A DNA stretch of 64,000 nt, taken from positions 558,001-622,000 of the forward strand of contig NZ_JBAKHD010000001.1 of NCBI RefSeq assembly GCF_049065735.1, given 5' to 3'. A model generated the notes under the pieces. It was not told where the DNA came from. It did not search any database and saw only the letters and a program-made list of their open reading frames with translations. This document shows positions 1 through 7,878 of this stretch, one piece after another; position 1 is the first letter of the stretch, and every line of letters begins with the position of its first letter. The position numbers and the translations under genes are program-made. The DNA comes from Paramesorhizobium sp049065735 (lineage in GTDB: Bacteria > Pseudomonadota > Alphaproteobacteria > Rhizobiales > Rhizobiaceae).

Positions 1-63
1 GCGGCGGCGGTGTTCGACGCCTTCCGGGAGGATCATGCACATGCGTTCAGTGCGGCGGTTTAA
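1..63 (+). CDS. C-terminal end of an unidentified protein (cut by window start)
   Basis: The frame is open from the first base and encodes 20 residues ending FSAAV before a TAA stop. Too little is present to assign a family. The stop codon merges with the first unit of the octamer repeat that follows, and the gene converges on the MFS gene that ends at 152. Confidence 0.5.
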   Translation, partial: AAAVFDAFREDHAHAFSAAV

Positions 64-154
64 GGGAGTAGGTGAATAAGGGAATAAGGGAGTAAGGGAG
101 TAGGAAATACGCTGCTAACATATTCCCTTACTCCCCTATTCCCCTACTCCCTTA
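64..154. repeat. Family D inverted octamer array (copy 1)
   Basis: The left arm reads as 8-bp units (GGGAGTAG, GTGAATAA, GGGAATAA, GGGAGTAA, GGGAGTAG). After a short loop, the right arm reads as complementary 8-bp units (TATTCCCT, TACTCCCC, TATTCCCC, TACTCCCT). A long hairpin is possible. The array lies between two convergent genes and its ends supply the TAA stop codons of both. It could act as a bidirectional terminator, but that is inference. Confidence 0.85.
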
Positions 155-1360
155 ACCCTTCCGCATATTCGGCAGGAACACCGTCAGCAGCCCGAGCAGC
201 GGCAGATAGGAGCAGATCGTATAAACATACGATATGCCCTTGGCGTCCGCGACAAGACCGAGCACGGCGGCGGCGATGCCGGCCATGCCGAAGGCGAAGC
301 CGAAGAACAGCCCGGCGATCATGCCGACCCGGCCCGGCACCAGCTCCTGTGCGAAGACGACGATGGCGGGGAAGGCCGAGGCGAGGATGAAGCCGATGAT
401 CACGGTCAGCACCGCCGTCACCGGCAGGCTGGCGTAAGGCAGCGCCAGCGTGAAGGGCAGAACGCCGAGGATCGAGAACCAGATGACGGCGCGCGAACCG
501 ATCTTGTCGCCGATGGGGCCGCCAAGGATCGTGCCGAGCGCGACCGCGCCGAGGAACAGGAACAGCAGCAGCTGCGAGGCCTGTACCGAAACGCCGAAGG
601 TCTGCATGGTGTAGAAGGTGTAATAGCTCGATATGCTTGCGAGGTAGATGTTCTTGGTGAAGGTCAGGATCGCCAGCACCACGAGCGCGACGATCACCTT
701 CTGGCGGGGCAGGGGCAGCGTCCGGTTCGGCGTCGGGCGGTTGGCATTGGTCGAACGGTAGTGCGCATACCAGTTGCCCACCCGCCACAGGATGAACATG
801 CCCAGCAGCGCGGCGACGGAGAACCACGCCACGCTGCCCTGGCCGCGCGGCATCACGATGAAGGCCGCCAGCAGCGGGCCGATTGCCGTGCCGAAATTGC
901 CGCCGACCTGGAACAGCGATTGCGCCAGCCCGTGCTTTCCGCCCGAGGCAAGCCGCGCCACGCGCGAGGATTCCGGATGGAAGATCGACGAGCCGATGCC
1001 GACGGAGGCCGCGCCCGCCAGAAGCAGCGGATAATGCCGCGCGAAGGCAAGCATGACCAGCCCGATGAGGGTGAAGCCCATGCCAACCGACAGGGAATAG
1101 GGCATCGGCCGCTTGTCCGTATAAAGCCCGATGATCGGCTGCAGAATCGAGGCCGTGACCTGGAAGGTAAAGGTCAAAAGCCCGATCTGCCAGTAATCGA
1201 GCTGATAATTGTCCTTCAGCATCGGATACATCGCGGGCAGCAGCGACTGCATCATGTCATTGAGCAGATGGCTGAAACTGACCGCGAGGATGATGCTCAT
1301 CGTCGTCGTCTCGACGGCTGAGCTGATGGGCCGGTCGGCCGCGGCGGTGGTATCGGTCAC
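152..1360 (-). CDS. MFS transporter, fosmidomycin-resistance (Fsr) type
   Basis: A 402-residue inner-membrane protein with about 12 hydrophobic segments. It opens with SIILAVSFSHLLNDMMQSL, which resembles the N-terminus of the Fsr branch of the major facilitator superfamily (proton-driven drug efflux, usually about 400 residues). The GTG start at 1360 is preceded by GGAG at 7 bases. An upstream ATG at 1489 would add 43 unrelated residues that run into the divergent regulator's leader. The stop is provided by the D-family repeat. It is divergent from an AraC regulator, which probably controls it. The true substrate is unknown. Confidence 0.85.
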   Translation of the reverse strand: MTDTTAAADRPISSAVETTTMSIILAVSFSHLLNDMMQSLLPAMYPMLKDNYQLDYWQIGLLTFTFQVTASILQPIIGLYTDKRPMPYSLSVGMGFTLIGLVMLAFARHYPLLLAGAASVGIGSSIFHPESSRVARLASGGKHGLAQSLFQVGGNFGTAIGPLLAAFIVMPRGQGSVAWFSVAALLGMFILWRVGNWYAHYRSTNANRPTPNRTLPLPRQKVIVALVVLAILTFTKNIYLASISSYYTFYTMQTFGVSVQASQLLLFLFLGAVALGTILGGPIGDKIGSRAVIWFSILGVLPFTLALPYASLPVTAVLTVIIGFILASAFPAIVVFAQELVPGRVGMIAGLFFGFAFGMAGIAAAVLGLVADAKGISYVYTICSYLPLLGLLTVFLPNMRKG

Positions 1361-1526
1361 GATAGACTCCGGAAAATTGCTTGCGTGGCCGTAAGCCCCG
1401 GCCACGGGATCGTTGCAGGGGCCGGTTCTACAGAAGTTGCAAGCAACCTGCTTTCGTGGTTTGGTCCATTTCTTTCGCGATTGGGCCAAACTGATGAGAC
1501 GGCAGCTATTCCCCGAATTTCTCTCG

Positions 1527-2321
1527 ATGGAGAGGGAAGAACTGCAAAAACTGCATCAGCAGCGTCTTTTCATGCTCGAAAATATGCAGGGACCGCTGAT
1601 TGCGCTTCCGACGAGATATCCCGACGGCTATTTCGTGCCGCGTCACAGCCATAGCCGCGCCCAGCTTCTATGCGCTTCGCAAGGGGTGGTTTTGGTGACG
1701 ACGGATGCCGGACGCTGGATGGTGCCGGGCGACCACGCGATCTGGATACCGGCGGGCGTGGAGCATTCGGTGGAAATATTAGGCGAGGTCCTGATGCGCT
1801 CCATCTATGTCGCCGTCGATGCGGTCGCCGGTGTGCCCGACCATCTCCATGTGGTGGGGCTGACCGACCTGATGCGCAGCCTCATCGACGACGCCACCTC
1901 CTCCGACAGCATACCCGAACCCGGCAGCCGCGACGCGCTGGTGATCGAATTGATCCTGCGCGATCTGCATACCCTGCCGGAAAAGCCGCTGGGCTTGCCT
2001 TTCCCCACCGATGCCAGGCTCGCCGCGCTCTGCCGTCGTTTCATCGAAAAGCCGTCTCCCCGCGCCACGATCGATGAATGGGCCGAAAAACTCGCCATGA
2101 GCCGCCGCTCCTTCACCCGAACCTTCCAGCGCGAAACGGGCCTCAGCTTCTCGCTCTGGCGCCAGCAAGCCTGCCTCTTCGCCGCCCTGCCGCGCCTCGC
2201 CGATGGCGAGCCGGTGACGAGCGTGGCGCTCGATCTGGGATACGACAGCGTCCCCGCTTTTACGACCATGTTCAAGCGGATGCTGGGTGTGCCGCCAAGG
2301 TATTATGGGGGAGGGAAGTAA
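1527..2321 (+). CDS. AraC-family transcriptional regulator with cupin sensor domain
   Basis: This is a 264-residue product from the ATG used here. The N-terminal half is cupin-like (YFVPRHSHSRAQLL, then GDHAIWIPAGVEHSVE). The C-terminal 100 residues form the AraC double helix-turn-helix (WAEKLAMSRRSFTRTFQRET, then ALDLGYDSVPAFTTMFKRML). This layout fits regulators of MFS pumps, and the gene is divergent from one. The start is uncertain: ATG codons at 1413, 1494 and 1527 are all in frame and none has a clear ribosome binding site. The intergenic region carries GCAAGCAA-like repeats that could be operators. Confidence 0.85.
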   Translation: MEREELQKLHQQRLFMLENMQGPLIALPTRYPDGYFVPRHSHSRAQLLCASQGVVLVTTDAGRWMVPGDHAIWIPAGVEHSVEILGEVLMRSIYVAVDAVAGVPDHLHVVGLTDLMRSLIDDATSSDSIPEPGSRDALVIELILRDLHTLPEKPLGLPFPTDARLAALCRRFIEKPSPRATIDEWAEKLAMSRRSFTRTFQRETGLSFSLWRQQACLFAALPRLADGEPVTSVALDLGYDSVPAFTTMFKRMLGVPPRYYGGGK

Positions 2322-2350
2322 GGGAGTAGTAGAAACGAATGCCCTACTGC
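2319..2350. repeat. Degenerate family D octamer element (copy 2)
   Basis: TAAGGGAGTAG and the complementary CCCTACTGCCCC flank a short loop right after the AraC gene. The TAA is that gene's stop codon. It is shorter and more degraded than the copies at 64, 30685 and 41311. Confidence 0.45.
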
Positions 2351-2386
2351 CCCGATTTCCGACCATTTATTGTTTTTCCATCGGTC

Positions 2387-2404
2387 ATCACATATATATG
2401 TGAT
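2387..2404. promoter_or_regulatory. 18-bp perfect palindrome, candidate operator of the toxin-antitoxin pair
   Basis: ATCACATATATATGTGAT is a perfect palindrome lying 14 bases before the antitoxin ATG and just ahead of its ribosome binding site. RHH antitoxins usually repress their own operon by binding palindromes at this position. The palindrome is seen directly and its function is inferred. Confidence 0.6.
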
Positions 2405-2418
2405 TGGAGATTTCACTG

Positions 2419-2751
2419 ATGCTGAAAAACACCACATTCAATCTGCCTGACAAGCTCGTAGCCCGGGCCAAGGCTTATGCCGCCAGCCATGGGACGACGA
2501 TGACCGCGATTGTCCGTGAGCATCTGGAGGCGATTACTTCGGATATCTCCAATATTGGGGAGGATGACCCTTTGCTGGCCTATTCGAAGGGGCAAATCGC
2601 CCGCGACGAAGCGATCCGACGGCTCGGCTTACGTGATTACGAGGAACTGCTGGTCGCGCTTGGCGATGCCGACCTGCCGATGCCGCTTCCCCCCGCTCAC
2701 GAAATCGAAAATCAGGCCGTCACCTTGGCCCGGCTTTGGAAACAATCATGA
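2419..2751 (+). CDS. Ribbon-helix-helix antitoxin-like protein
   Basis: A 110-residue protein. Residues 1-40 look like a ribbon-helix-helix DNA-binding fold: a strand (TTFNLPDKLVARAKAYA) followed by a helix with TTMTAIVREHLE. The acidic C-terminal half would wrap the toxin. The ATG is preceded by GGAG at 9 bases; an upstream TTG at 2404 is less likely. The stop overlaps the next gene's start as ATGA, so the pair is translationally coupled. The predicted role is to neutralise the downstream PIN-type protein and autoregulate through the 18-bp palindrome. Assignment is by architecture, not by a recognised family name. Confidence 0.65.
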   Translation: MLKNTTFNLPDKLVARAKAYAASHGTTMTAIVREHLEAITSDISNIGEDDPLLAYSKGQIARDEAIRRLGLRDYEELLVALGDADLPMPLPPAHEIENQAVTLARLWKQS

Positions 2752-3344
2752 AGCGCTGCACGCTCATTATTCCGGATTCCGGGCCGTTCAACAGCCTGTG
2801 GGTGGCGGATCAATTGCACCTCCTGCTGGCGCTTGAAATGCCGCTCGTGGTTGTCGATGCGGTCTATGACGAACTGACAAGCGACCCCGCCTATCTCAAG
2901 GATAGGGAAGTCAAGACATTCATCGACGGCAACCGGCCGCCCTTTATGATCGAGGCCACCGATATCGGACAGGAGCAGCGCCGGAAACGGCAGCGCGGCG
3001 AGCGGTTGAAGAAGAATGCCGGAGAATTGGCCATTGTCGATTTCATGTCCTCGGACGAGGGCTTGCGCAAATTTCTGCGCCCCGGCGACCCGGTGGCGAT
3101 CCTGTTCGAGGATGCAGCCATCCGTGTTTTCAACAAGCCGCCGCATCTGCATCTTCTCTCGACCGTTGGAATGCTGCGCGGGCTGGAACGCGTCGGCGTG
3201 GTCGCATCGGCGGATGAGATCATTCATGAAATGACGCATCCGACCAAGCCGGGCCGGCGCCCTTCCGACTCGCGCGCCTTCACCGACCTTCCGGAAGGCA
3301 TTGATGAACCCGCAGCCATAGGCAGCAAATGGGTGCCGGGCTGA
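2748..3344 (+). CDS. PIN-like domain protein, probable toxin partner
   Basis: A 198-residue product. It has the spaced acidic residues of a PIN nuclease: Asp in IPDSGPFNSL near residue 10, Asp/Glu in VVDAVYDELT, Glu/Asp in NAGELAIVDF, and Asp in DPVAILFEDAAIRV. PIN toxins are Mg-dependent ribonucleases. It overlaps the antitoxin gene by four bases. At 198 residues it is longer than a typical VapC of about 130 residues, with an extra C-terminal tail rich in Pro and charged residues. It could be a PIN-fold protein without toxin activity. Confidence 0.6.
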   Translation: MKRCTLIIPDSGPFNSLWVADQLHLLLALEMPLVVVDAVYDELTSDPAYLKDREVKTFIDGNRPPFMIEATDIGQEQRRKRQRGERLKKNAGELAIVDFMSSDEGLRKFLRPGDPVAILFEDAAIRVFNKPPHLHLLSTVGMLRGLERVGVVASADEIIHEMTHPTKPGRRPSDSRAFTDLPEGIDEPAAIGSKWVPG

Positions 3345-3366
3345 GACGTGCCTGCTTACTATGCTT

Positions 3367-3396
3367 CGCCTATTCCCTTAGTCCCTTATTCCCGCT
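3367..3396. repeat. Half-copy of family D octamer repeat (copy 3)
   Basis: TATTCCCT, TAGTCCCT and TATTCCCG units match the right arm of the D arrays. No matching left arm is present. It lies between the PIN gene and the DUF2062 gene. Confidence 0.45.
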
Positions 3397-3407
3397 ATGA
3401 AACTCTC

Positions 3408-3962
3408 ATGCTTTTTCAACGCCGCAAACCAGCAGGTTTCAGAGAACGGCTGCGCACCTGGCTTTGGCCGCGGCGGTCATTTTCCCGTTCGTTCCGCTAT
3501 ATGGGGAAGCGCCTGATGCGGATCACCGCTTCGCCCCATGCGGTCGCGGCGGGGCTGGCGGTCGGTGTGTTTTCGGCTTTCACGCCGTTTTTCGGCTTCC
3601 ACATTATCATCGCCATTATTCTTGCCTGGCTATGCGCGGGCAATGTGGCGGCGGCGGCGCTGGGCACGACGGTCGCCAATCCACTGACCATCCCCGTCAT
3701 CTGGGGCGCGACCTTCGAGTTCGGCCGGTTCCTGCTGACCGGGAATCTCTCGTCGGCGGACATGCCGGACCATCTCGGCCGGTTCCTTCAGCATTTCAAC
3801 CTCGCCGATATATGGGGGCCCGTGCTGAAGCCGATGCTGTTCGGCTCGACGGTGCTCGGGCTTGTCTTCGCGCTGGCCGTCTATGTGGCCGCGCGCTGGG
3901 CCACCGCCGCCTTCCGTCGCAAGCGGCTGGAACGGCTGAGAGCGAGGGCCTGCGCGGCATGA
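3408..3962 (+). CDS. DUF2062 family membrane protein
   Basis: A 184-residue protein with an Arg-rich N-terminus (QRRKPAGFRERLRTWLWPRR) and two to three hydrophobic segments, including AAGLAVGVFSAFTPFFGFH and the conserved ANPLTIPVIWG. This matches DUF2062, which is common directly upstream of acpS in Rhizobiales. Function is unknown. The ATG at 3408 is chosen because the domain begins soon after it; an upstream alternative would run into the D repeat. Its stop overlaps acpS as ATGA. Confidence 0.85.
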   Translation: MLFQRRKPAGFRERLRTWLWPRRSFSRSFRYMGKRLMRITASPHAVAAGLAVGVFSAFTPFFGFHIIIAIILAWLCAGNVAAAALGTTVANPLTIPVIWGATFEFGRFLLTGNLSSADMPDHLGRFLQHFNLADIWGPVLKPMLFGSTVLGLVFALAVYVAARWATAAFRRKRLERLRARACAA

Positions 3963-4360
3963 TCATCGGCATCGGCAGCGATCTCATCGATATCCGCCGG
4001 GTCGAAAAGACGCTGGAGCGCCATGGCGAGCGCTTCACCCACCGGGTTTTCACCGACATCGAGCGGGCAAAGTCCGATGCCCGCGCCCAGCGCGCCGCCT
4101 CCTATGCCAAGCGCTTCGCCGCCAAGGAGGCCTGCGCCAAGGCGCTCGGCACCGGCATGTCGGACGGCGTGTTCTGGCGCGACATGGGTGTGGTCAATCT
4201 GCCGTCGGGCAAGCCGACCATGAAGCTGACGAATGGCGCGGCGGCGCGGCTTGCCCGAATTGTGCCGCCCGGTCACACCGCTGCCATACATTTGACCATT
4301 ACCGATGATTTCCCTCTGGCGCAGGCATTTGTAATCATTGAGGCGCTGCCTTCGTCCTGA
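3959..4360 (+). CDS. acpS: Holo-[acyl-carrier-protein] synthase
   Basis: This 133-residue enzyme transfers 4'-phosphopantetheine from coenzyme A to apo-ACP (EC 2.7.8.7) in the cytoplasm. The metal-binding Asp is in MIIGIGSDLIDIRRVE at the N-terminus. The family signature ERAKSD followed by YAKRFAAKEACAKALG carries the catalytic Glu and Lys. Length is typical. It overlaps the DUF2062 gene by four bases and leads into lepB-rnc-era-recO. The pantothenate genes further along supply the same cofactor pathway. Confidence 0.97.
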   Translation: MIIGIGSDLIDIRRVEKTLERHGERFTHRVFTDIERAKSDARAQRAASYAKRFAAKEACAKALGTGMSDGVFWRDMGVVNLPSGKPTMKLTNGAAARLARIVPPGHTAAIHLTITDDFPLAQAFVIIEALPSS

Positions 4361-4451
4361 CATTTACCAATCCTCAGGCATTCGCATGGGCTGGATTGCT
4401 TCACGCAATTGTAACGGCTAATAAAACGCCGAGAGTGTAATCGGAGAACTG

Positions 4452-5237
4452 ATGAGCGTGTCCGACAAGAGCGAAGCGAAAAAATCCGGCGGCTTCGGGG
4501 AAACCTTGAGCGTCGTCGTGCAGGCCCTGATCCTCGCGCTGATCATAAGGACATTTCTGTTCCAGCCTTTCAGCATCCCCTCGGGCTCGATGCGGCCGAC
4601 GCTGCTGGAGGGTGATTATCTCTTCGTCTCCAAATTCTCCTATGGCTATTCGCATTTCTCGCTGCCTTTCTCGCCGGATCTGTTCTCCGGGCGCATCTGG
4701 GCGAGCGAGCCGAAGCGCGGCGACATTGTCGTCTTCAAGCTGCCGAGCGACCCCTCCGTCGATTATATCAAGCGCGTCGTCGGCCTTCCGGGCGACCGTA
4801 TCCAGATGCGCCAGGGCGTGCTTTACATCAACGACGTGCCGGTCAAGCGCGAGAAGATCGGCGAGATCAACAACCCTGACATCACCGAGCAGAATCGCCC
4901 GGTCGAGGTCTATCGCGAGACGCTGCCCAACGGCGTCAGCTACGACACGCTCGAGCTCGCGCCCAACTCCATCGGCGACGACACGCGCGTCTTCGAAGTG
5001 CCTGCCGGCCATTATTTCATGATGGGCGATAACAGAGACAATTCGCTCGATAGCCGTTTCACGGTCGGCTACGTGCCGTTCGAAAATCTGGTCGGGCGCG
5101 CCAATGTCATCTTCTTCTCCATCGCCAGGGGCGCAAGCCCGCTGGAGATCTGGCGCTGGCCGGCGGATCTGCGCCTGAGCCGTCTGTTCACTTCGGTCAA
5201 TTCCGAGCCGCCGCTCAAGAAGCTGGAAACCGAGTAG
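4452..5237 (+). CDS. lepB: Signal peptidase I
   Basis: A 261-residue inner-membrane serine protease (EC 3.4.21.89) that removes signal peptides from exported proteins. One N-terminal transmembrane helix (VVVQALILALIIRTFLF) is followed by the catalytic Ser in FSIPSGSMRPTLLEGD, the catalytic Lys in DYIKRVVGLPGD and the C-terminal box GDNRDNSLDSR. The start has AATCGGAGAACTG just upstream. It sits two bases before rnc, a widely conserved arrangement. Confidence 0.97.
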   Translation: MSVSDKSEAKKSGGFGETLSVVVQALILALIIRTFLFQPFSIPSGSMRPTLLEGDYLFVSKFSYGYSHFSLPFSPDLFSGRIWASEPKRGDIVVFKLPSDPSVDYIKRVVGLPGDRIQMRQGVLYINDVPVKREKIGEINNPDITEQNRPVEVYRETLPNGVSYDTLELAPNSIGDDTRVFEVPAGHYFMMGDNRDNSLDSRFTVGYVPFENLVGRANVIFFSIARGASPLEIWRWPADLRLSRLFTSVNSEPPLKKLETE

Positions 5238-5239
5238 GC

Positions 5240-5959
5240 ATGACGGGCAAGATCGATATTGCGCGATTTCTTGAGGAAAAGACGGGGCACACATTCAGCG
5301 ACCCCGCGCGGCTCGAACGGGCATTGACCCATGCGAGCGCGCGGCAGCAGGCCGGCGCGAATTATGAGCGGCTGGAATTCCTGGGCGACCGCGTTCTGGG
5401 CCTGGTCGTTGCGGAAATGCTGTTCGCCGCCTTTCCGAAGGCCGCCGAGGGCGAATTGTCGGTGCGGCTCAACGCGCTCGTCAATGCCGAGACCTGCGCC
5501 GCCATCGCCGACGAGATCGGCCTTCATGCGCTCATTCGCACCGGGGCCGACATCAAGGCGCTGATGACCGAAAAGCGGCTGATGAATGTGCGCGCCGATG
5601 TCATCGAGGCGCTGATCGCCAGCATCTATCTGGAAGGGGGGCTCGATGCGGTCCGCCCCTTCATCCGCCGCTACTGGGAGCCGCGTTCGCGCGAAACCGA
5701 AGCGGGCCGCCGCGATGCGAAGACCGAATTGCAGGAATGGGCGCACCAGCAGAAGGGCGCACAGCCCCGCTATGTCATCAAGAGCCGCGTCGGGCCGGAT
5801 CACGACCCCCAATTCACCGTGGAGGTGACAGTGGCGGGCTTCGATGCGGCTGTCGGAATCGGCCGGTCCAAGAGAATCGCCGAGCAGAACGCCGCCGCCG
5901 AGATATTATACCGTGAGGGCGTGTGGCAGCGTCCGGAAGCGGAAGAAGGAGTGCAATGA
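5240..5959 (+). CDS. rnc: Ribonuclease III
   Basis: This 239-residue double-stranded-RNA endonuclease (EC 3.1.26.3) processes rRNA precursors and structured mRNAs. The RNase III signature ERLEFLGDRVLGLVVAEML is at about residues 39-57. The second metal-binding Glu is in DVIEALIASIYLEGG. A double-stranded-RNA-binding domain ends the protein (ELQEWAHQQKG, then GRSKRIAEQNAAAEIL). It overlaps era by four bases, so the two are probably co-translated. Confidence 0.97.
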   Translation: MTGKIDIARFLEEKTGHTFSDPARLERALTHASARQQAGANYERLEFLGDRVLGLVVAEMLFAAFPKAAEGELSVRLNALVNAETCAAIADEIGLHALIRTGADIKALMTEKRLMNVRADVIEALIASIYLEGGLDAVRPFIRRYWEPRSRETEAGRRDAKTELQEWAHQQKGAQPRYVIKSRVGPDHDPQFTVEVTVAGFDAAVGIGRSKRIAEQNAAAEILYREGVWQRPEAEEGVQ

Positions 5960-6885
5960 CCGAACCATCCATCCCGCAAGGCGAGAACGATGGCCCGACG
6001 CGCTCCGGCTTCGTCGCGCTCATCGGCGCGCCGAATGCGGGCAAATCCACGCTGGTGAACCAGCTCGTCGGCACCAAGGTTTCCATCGTCACGCACAAGG
6101 TCCAGACGACCCGCGCGCTGGTGCGCGGCATCCTGATCCACGACCGCACCCAGATCGTGCTCATCGACACGCCGGGCATCTTCCGCCCCAAGCGCCGGCT
6201 CGACCGCGCCATGGTGACGACCGCCTGGGGCGGCGCGCGCGATGCCGATCTGGTGCTCGTCATCATCGACGCGCAGGGCCGGCTCAACGAGGAGGCGGAA
6301 GCCATTCTTGACAGTCTCAAGGATGTGCGCCAGCCGAAAATCCTTGTTTTAAACAAAGTTGACCGCGTCGATCCGCCCTCTCTCCTCGATCTTGCCGCAA
6401 AGGCGAACGAAAAAATCCACTTCGAGCGCACTTTCATGATCTCCGCGCTGACCGGCTCCGGCTGCAAGGATCTGCGCGACTATCTCGCCAAGGCGTTGCC
6501 GGTCGGCCCCTGGTATTATCCGGAAGACCAGATCTCCGACATGCCGATGCGCCAGCTCGCCGCGGAAGTCACGCGCGAGAAGCTGTACCTTCGCCTCCAC
6601 GAGGAACTGCCCTACGCCTCGACGGTTGAGACGGAGCGCTGGGAAGAGCGCAAGGACGGCTCGGTGCGCATCGAGCAGGTGATCTATGTCGAGCGCGAGA
6701 GCCAGAAGAAGATCGTCCTCGGCCACAAGGGCGAAACGGTCAAGGCCATCGGCCAGGCCGCGCGCAAGGAAATCGCAGAAATGCTGGAACAGCCGGTGCA
6801 TCTGTTCCTTTTCGTCAAGGTGCGCGACAATTGGGGCAACGACCCCGAGCGGTATCGCGAGATGGGGCTGGAGTTTCCGGGGTAG
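5956..6885 (+). CDS. era: GTPase Era
   Basis: This 309-residue GTPase binds 16S rRNA and 30S subunits and couples ribosome assembly to growth. It has G1 GAPNAGKST, G3 DTPG, G4 NKVD and the C-terminal KH domain (VIYVERESQKKIVLGHKG). The ATG at 5956 overlaps the rnc stop; a longer upstream frame lies inside rnc and is not used. Length is typical. It works with RNase III on rRNA maturation. Confidence 0.97.
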   Translation: MTEPSIPQGENDGPTRSGFVALIGAPNAGKSTLVNQLVGTKVSIVTHKVQTTRALVRGILIHDRTQIVLIDTPGIFRPKRRLDRAMVTTAWGGARDADLVLVIIDAQGRLNEEAEAILDSLKDVRQPKILVLNKVDRVDPPSLLDLAAKANEKIHFERTFMISALTGSGCKDLRDYLAKALPVGPWYYPEDQISDMPMRQLAAEVTREKLYLRLHEELPYASTVETERWEERKDGSVRIEQVIYVERESQKKIVLGHKGETVKAIGQAARKEIAEMLEQPVHLFLFVKVRDNWGNDPERYREMGLEFPG

Positions 6886-6922
6886 GGGGCTTCCACGCCA
6901 ACGTTTGAATGGAACCTATCCC

Positions 6923-7666
6923 ATGGAATGGCGCGATGAAGGCATCATCCTCGGCACGAGGCGGCATGGCGAGACGAGCGTCATTGTCGAATTGATGACC
7001 CGCGCCCATGGGCGGCATCTGGGGCTGGTGCGGGGGGGGCGTTCGCGCAAGCAGCAGCCTCTGCTGCAGCCCGGCAACCGCGTCGATGCGCTGTGGTATG
7101 CCCGGCTCGACGAGCATATGGGCACATTCCAGATCGAGCCCCTGAGCTTCGCCGCCGCGCGCCTCATTGAAATGCCGGTGGCGCTCTACGGCATCCAGCT
7201 CGCCGCTGCGCACTTGCGTCTCCTGCCCGAGCGCGACCCGCATCCGGCTTTGTACGAAACGCTCGGCCTGATGATCGAGCATTTCGGCGATCCGATGGCG
7301 GCAGGCGAATTGCTCTTGCGCTTCGAGGTGATGATGCTGGAGGAACTGGGCTTCGGCCTGGACCTGACCGCCTGCGCGGCGACGGGCAGCCGCGAGCACC
7401 TCGCCTATGTCTCGCCGAAATCAGGCCGCGCCGTTTCGCGTGACGCAGGAGCGCCCTACGCCGACAAGCTGCTGCCCCTGCCGGAATTCGTCTCCGACAC
7501 CCGCGTCCGCGCCGATTCCCTCGCCGAAATCGACGCCGCCTTCCGCATGACCGGCTATTTCCTGATGCGCCACGTCTGGGAACCACGAGCCTTGACCCCG
7601 CCGGAAGCGCGGGCGGGGTTCATGGCGGCGTTGGGGAAGGTGGTAAACGCGCCTTTTCCCGATTGA
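6923..7666 (+). CDS. recO: DNA repair protein RecO
   Basis: A 247-residue protein that helps RecR load RecA on SSB-coated DNA. The N-terminal OB fold begins MEWRDEGIILGTRRHGETS, followed by the GLVRGGRS motif. A helical C-terminal domain follows (LLRFEVMMLEELGFGLDLTAC). The usual zinc-finger cysteines of some RecO proteins are largely absent, as is common in Rhizobiales. It closes the acpS-lepB-rnc-era operon after a 37-base gap. Confidence 0.95.
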   Translation: MEWRDEGIILGTRRHGETSVIVELMTRAHGRHLGLVRGGRSRKQQPLLQPGNRVDALWYARLDEHMGTFQIEPLSFAAARLIEMPVALYGIQLAAAHLRLLPERDPHPALYETLGLMIEHFGDPMAAGELLLRFEVMMLEELGFGLDLTACAATGSREHLAYVSPKSGRAVSRDAGAPYADKLLPLPEFVSDTRVRADSLAEIDAAFRMTGYFLMRHVWEPRALTPPEARAGFMAALGKVVNAPFPD

Positions 7667-7836
7667 TTCTTCTTCCGCGCCATGCAGATAATTTGATGGT
7701 GGCGAGGTGCGCATTACTGATCGCAGCACTTATGCTTTTCATAACCCGCAAGGACCGGGCCAAAAATGATAGCAAACCGCGGCAATCGAATTAAGCTGCA
7801 GCAGTAGGCATGGCTTGAGCTAAGGAGGCTCTCGTC

Positions 7837-7875
7837 ATGACTCTCTTCGAACTCTACGCCTTTTTCGGCGAGTAG
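7837..7875 (+). CDS. Candidate 12-residue small ORF with a strong ribosome binding site
   Basis: TAAGGAGG, a near-perfect Shine-Dalgarno sequence, lies 8 bases before an ATG that opens only 12 codons (MTLFELYAFFGE). The stop falls three bases before the end of the convergent MFS gene. The site strength argues for real initiation. The product could be a leader-like peptide, a micro-protein or the truncated start of a small membrane protein. No homologue is claimed. Confidence 0.35.
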   Translation: MTLFELYAFFGE

Positions 7876-7878
7876 CCC

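Noticed and set aside
64..170. Possible CRISPR or tandem satellite reading of the octamer arrays
   Set aside because: Units are 8 bp with no spacers, arranged as two complementary arms, and no cas genes are present.
7696..7794. 32-codon ORF with one hydrophobic stretch (MVARCALLIAALMLFITRKD...)
   Set aside because: No ribosome binding site precedes its ATG, and a short hydrophobic frame of this length is expected by chance. It could be revisited if conserved.
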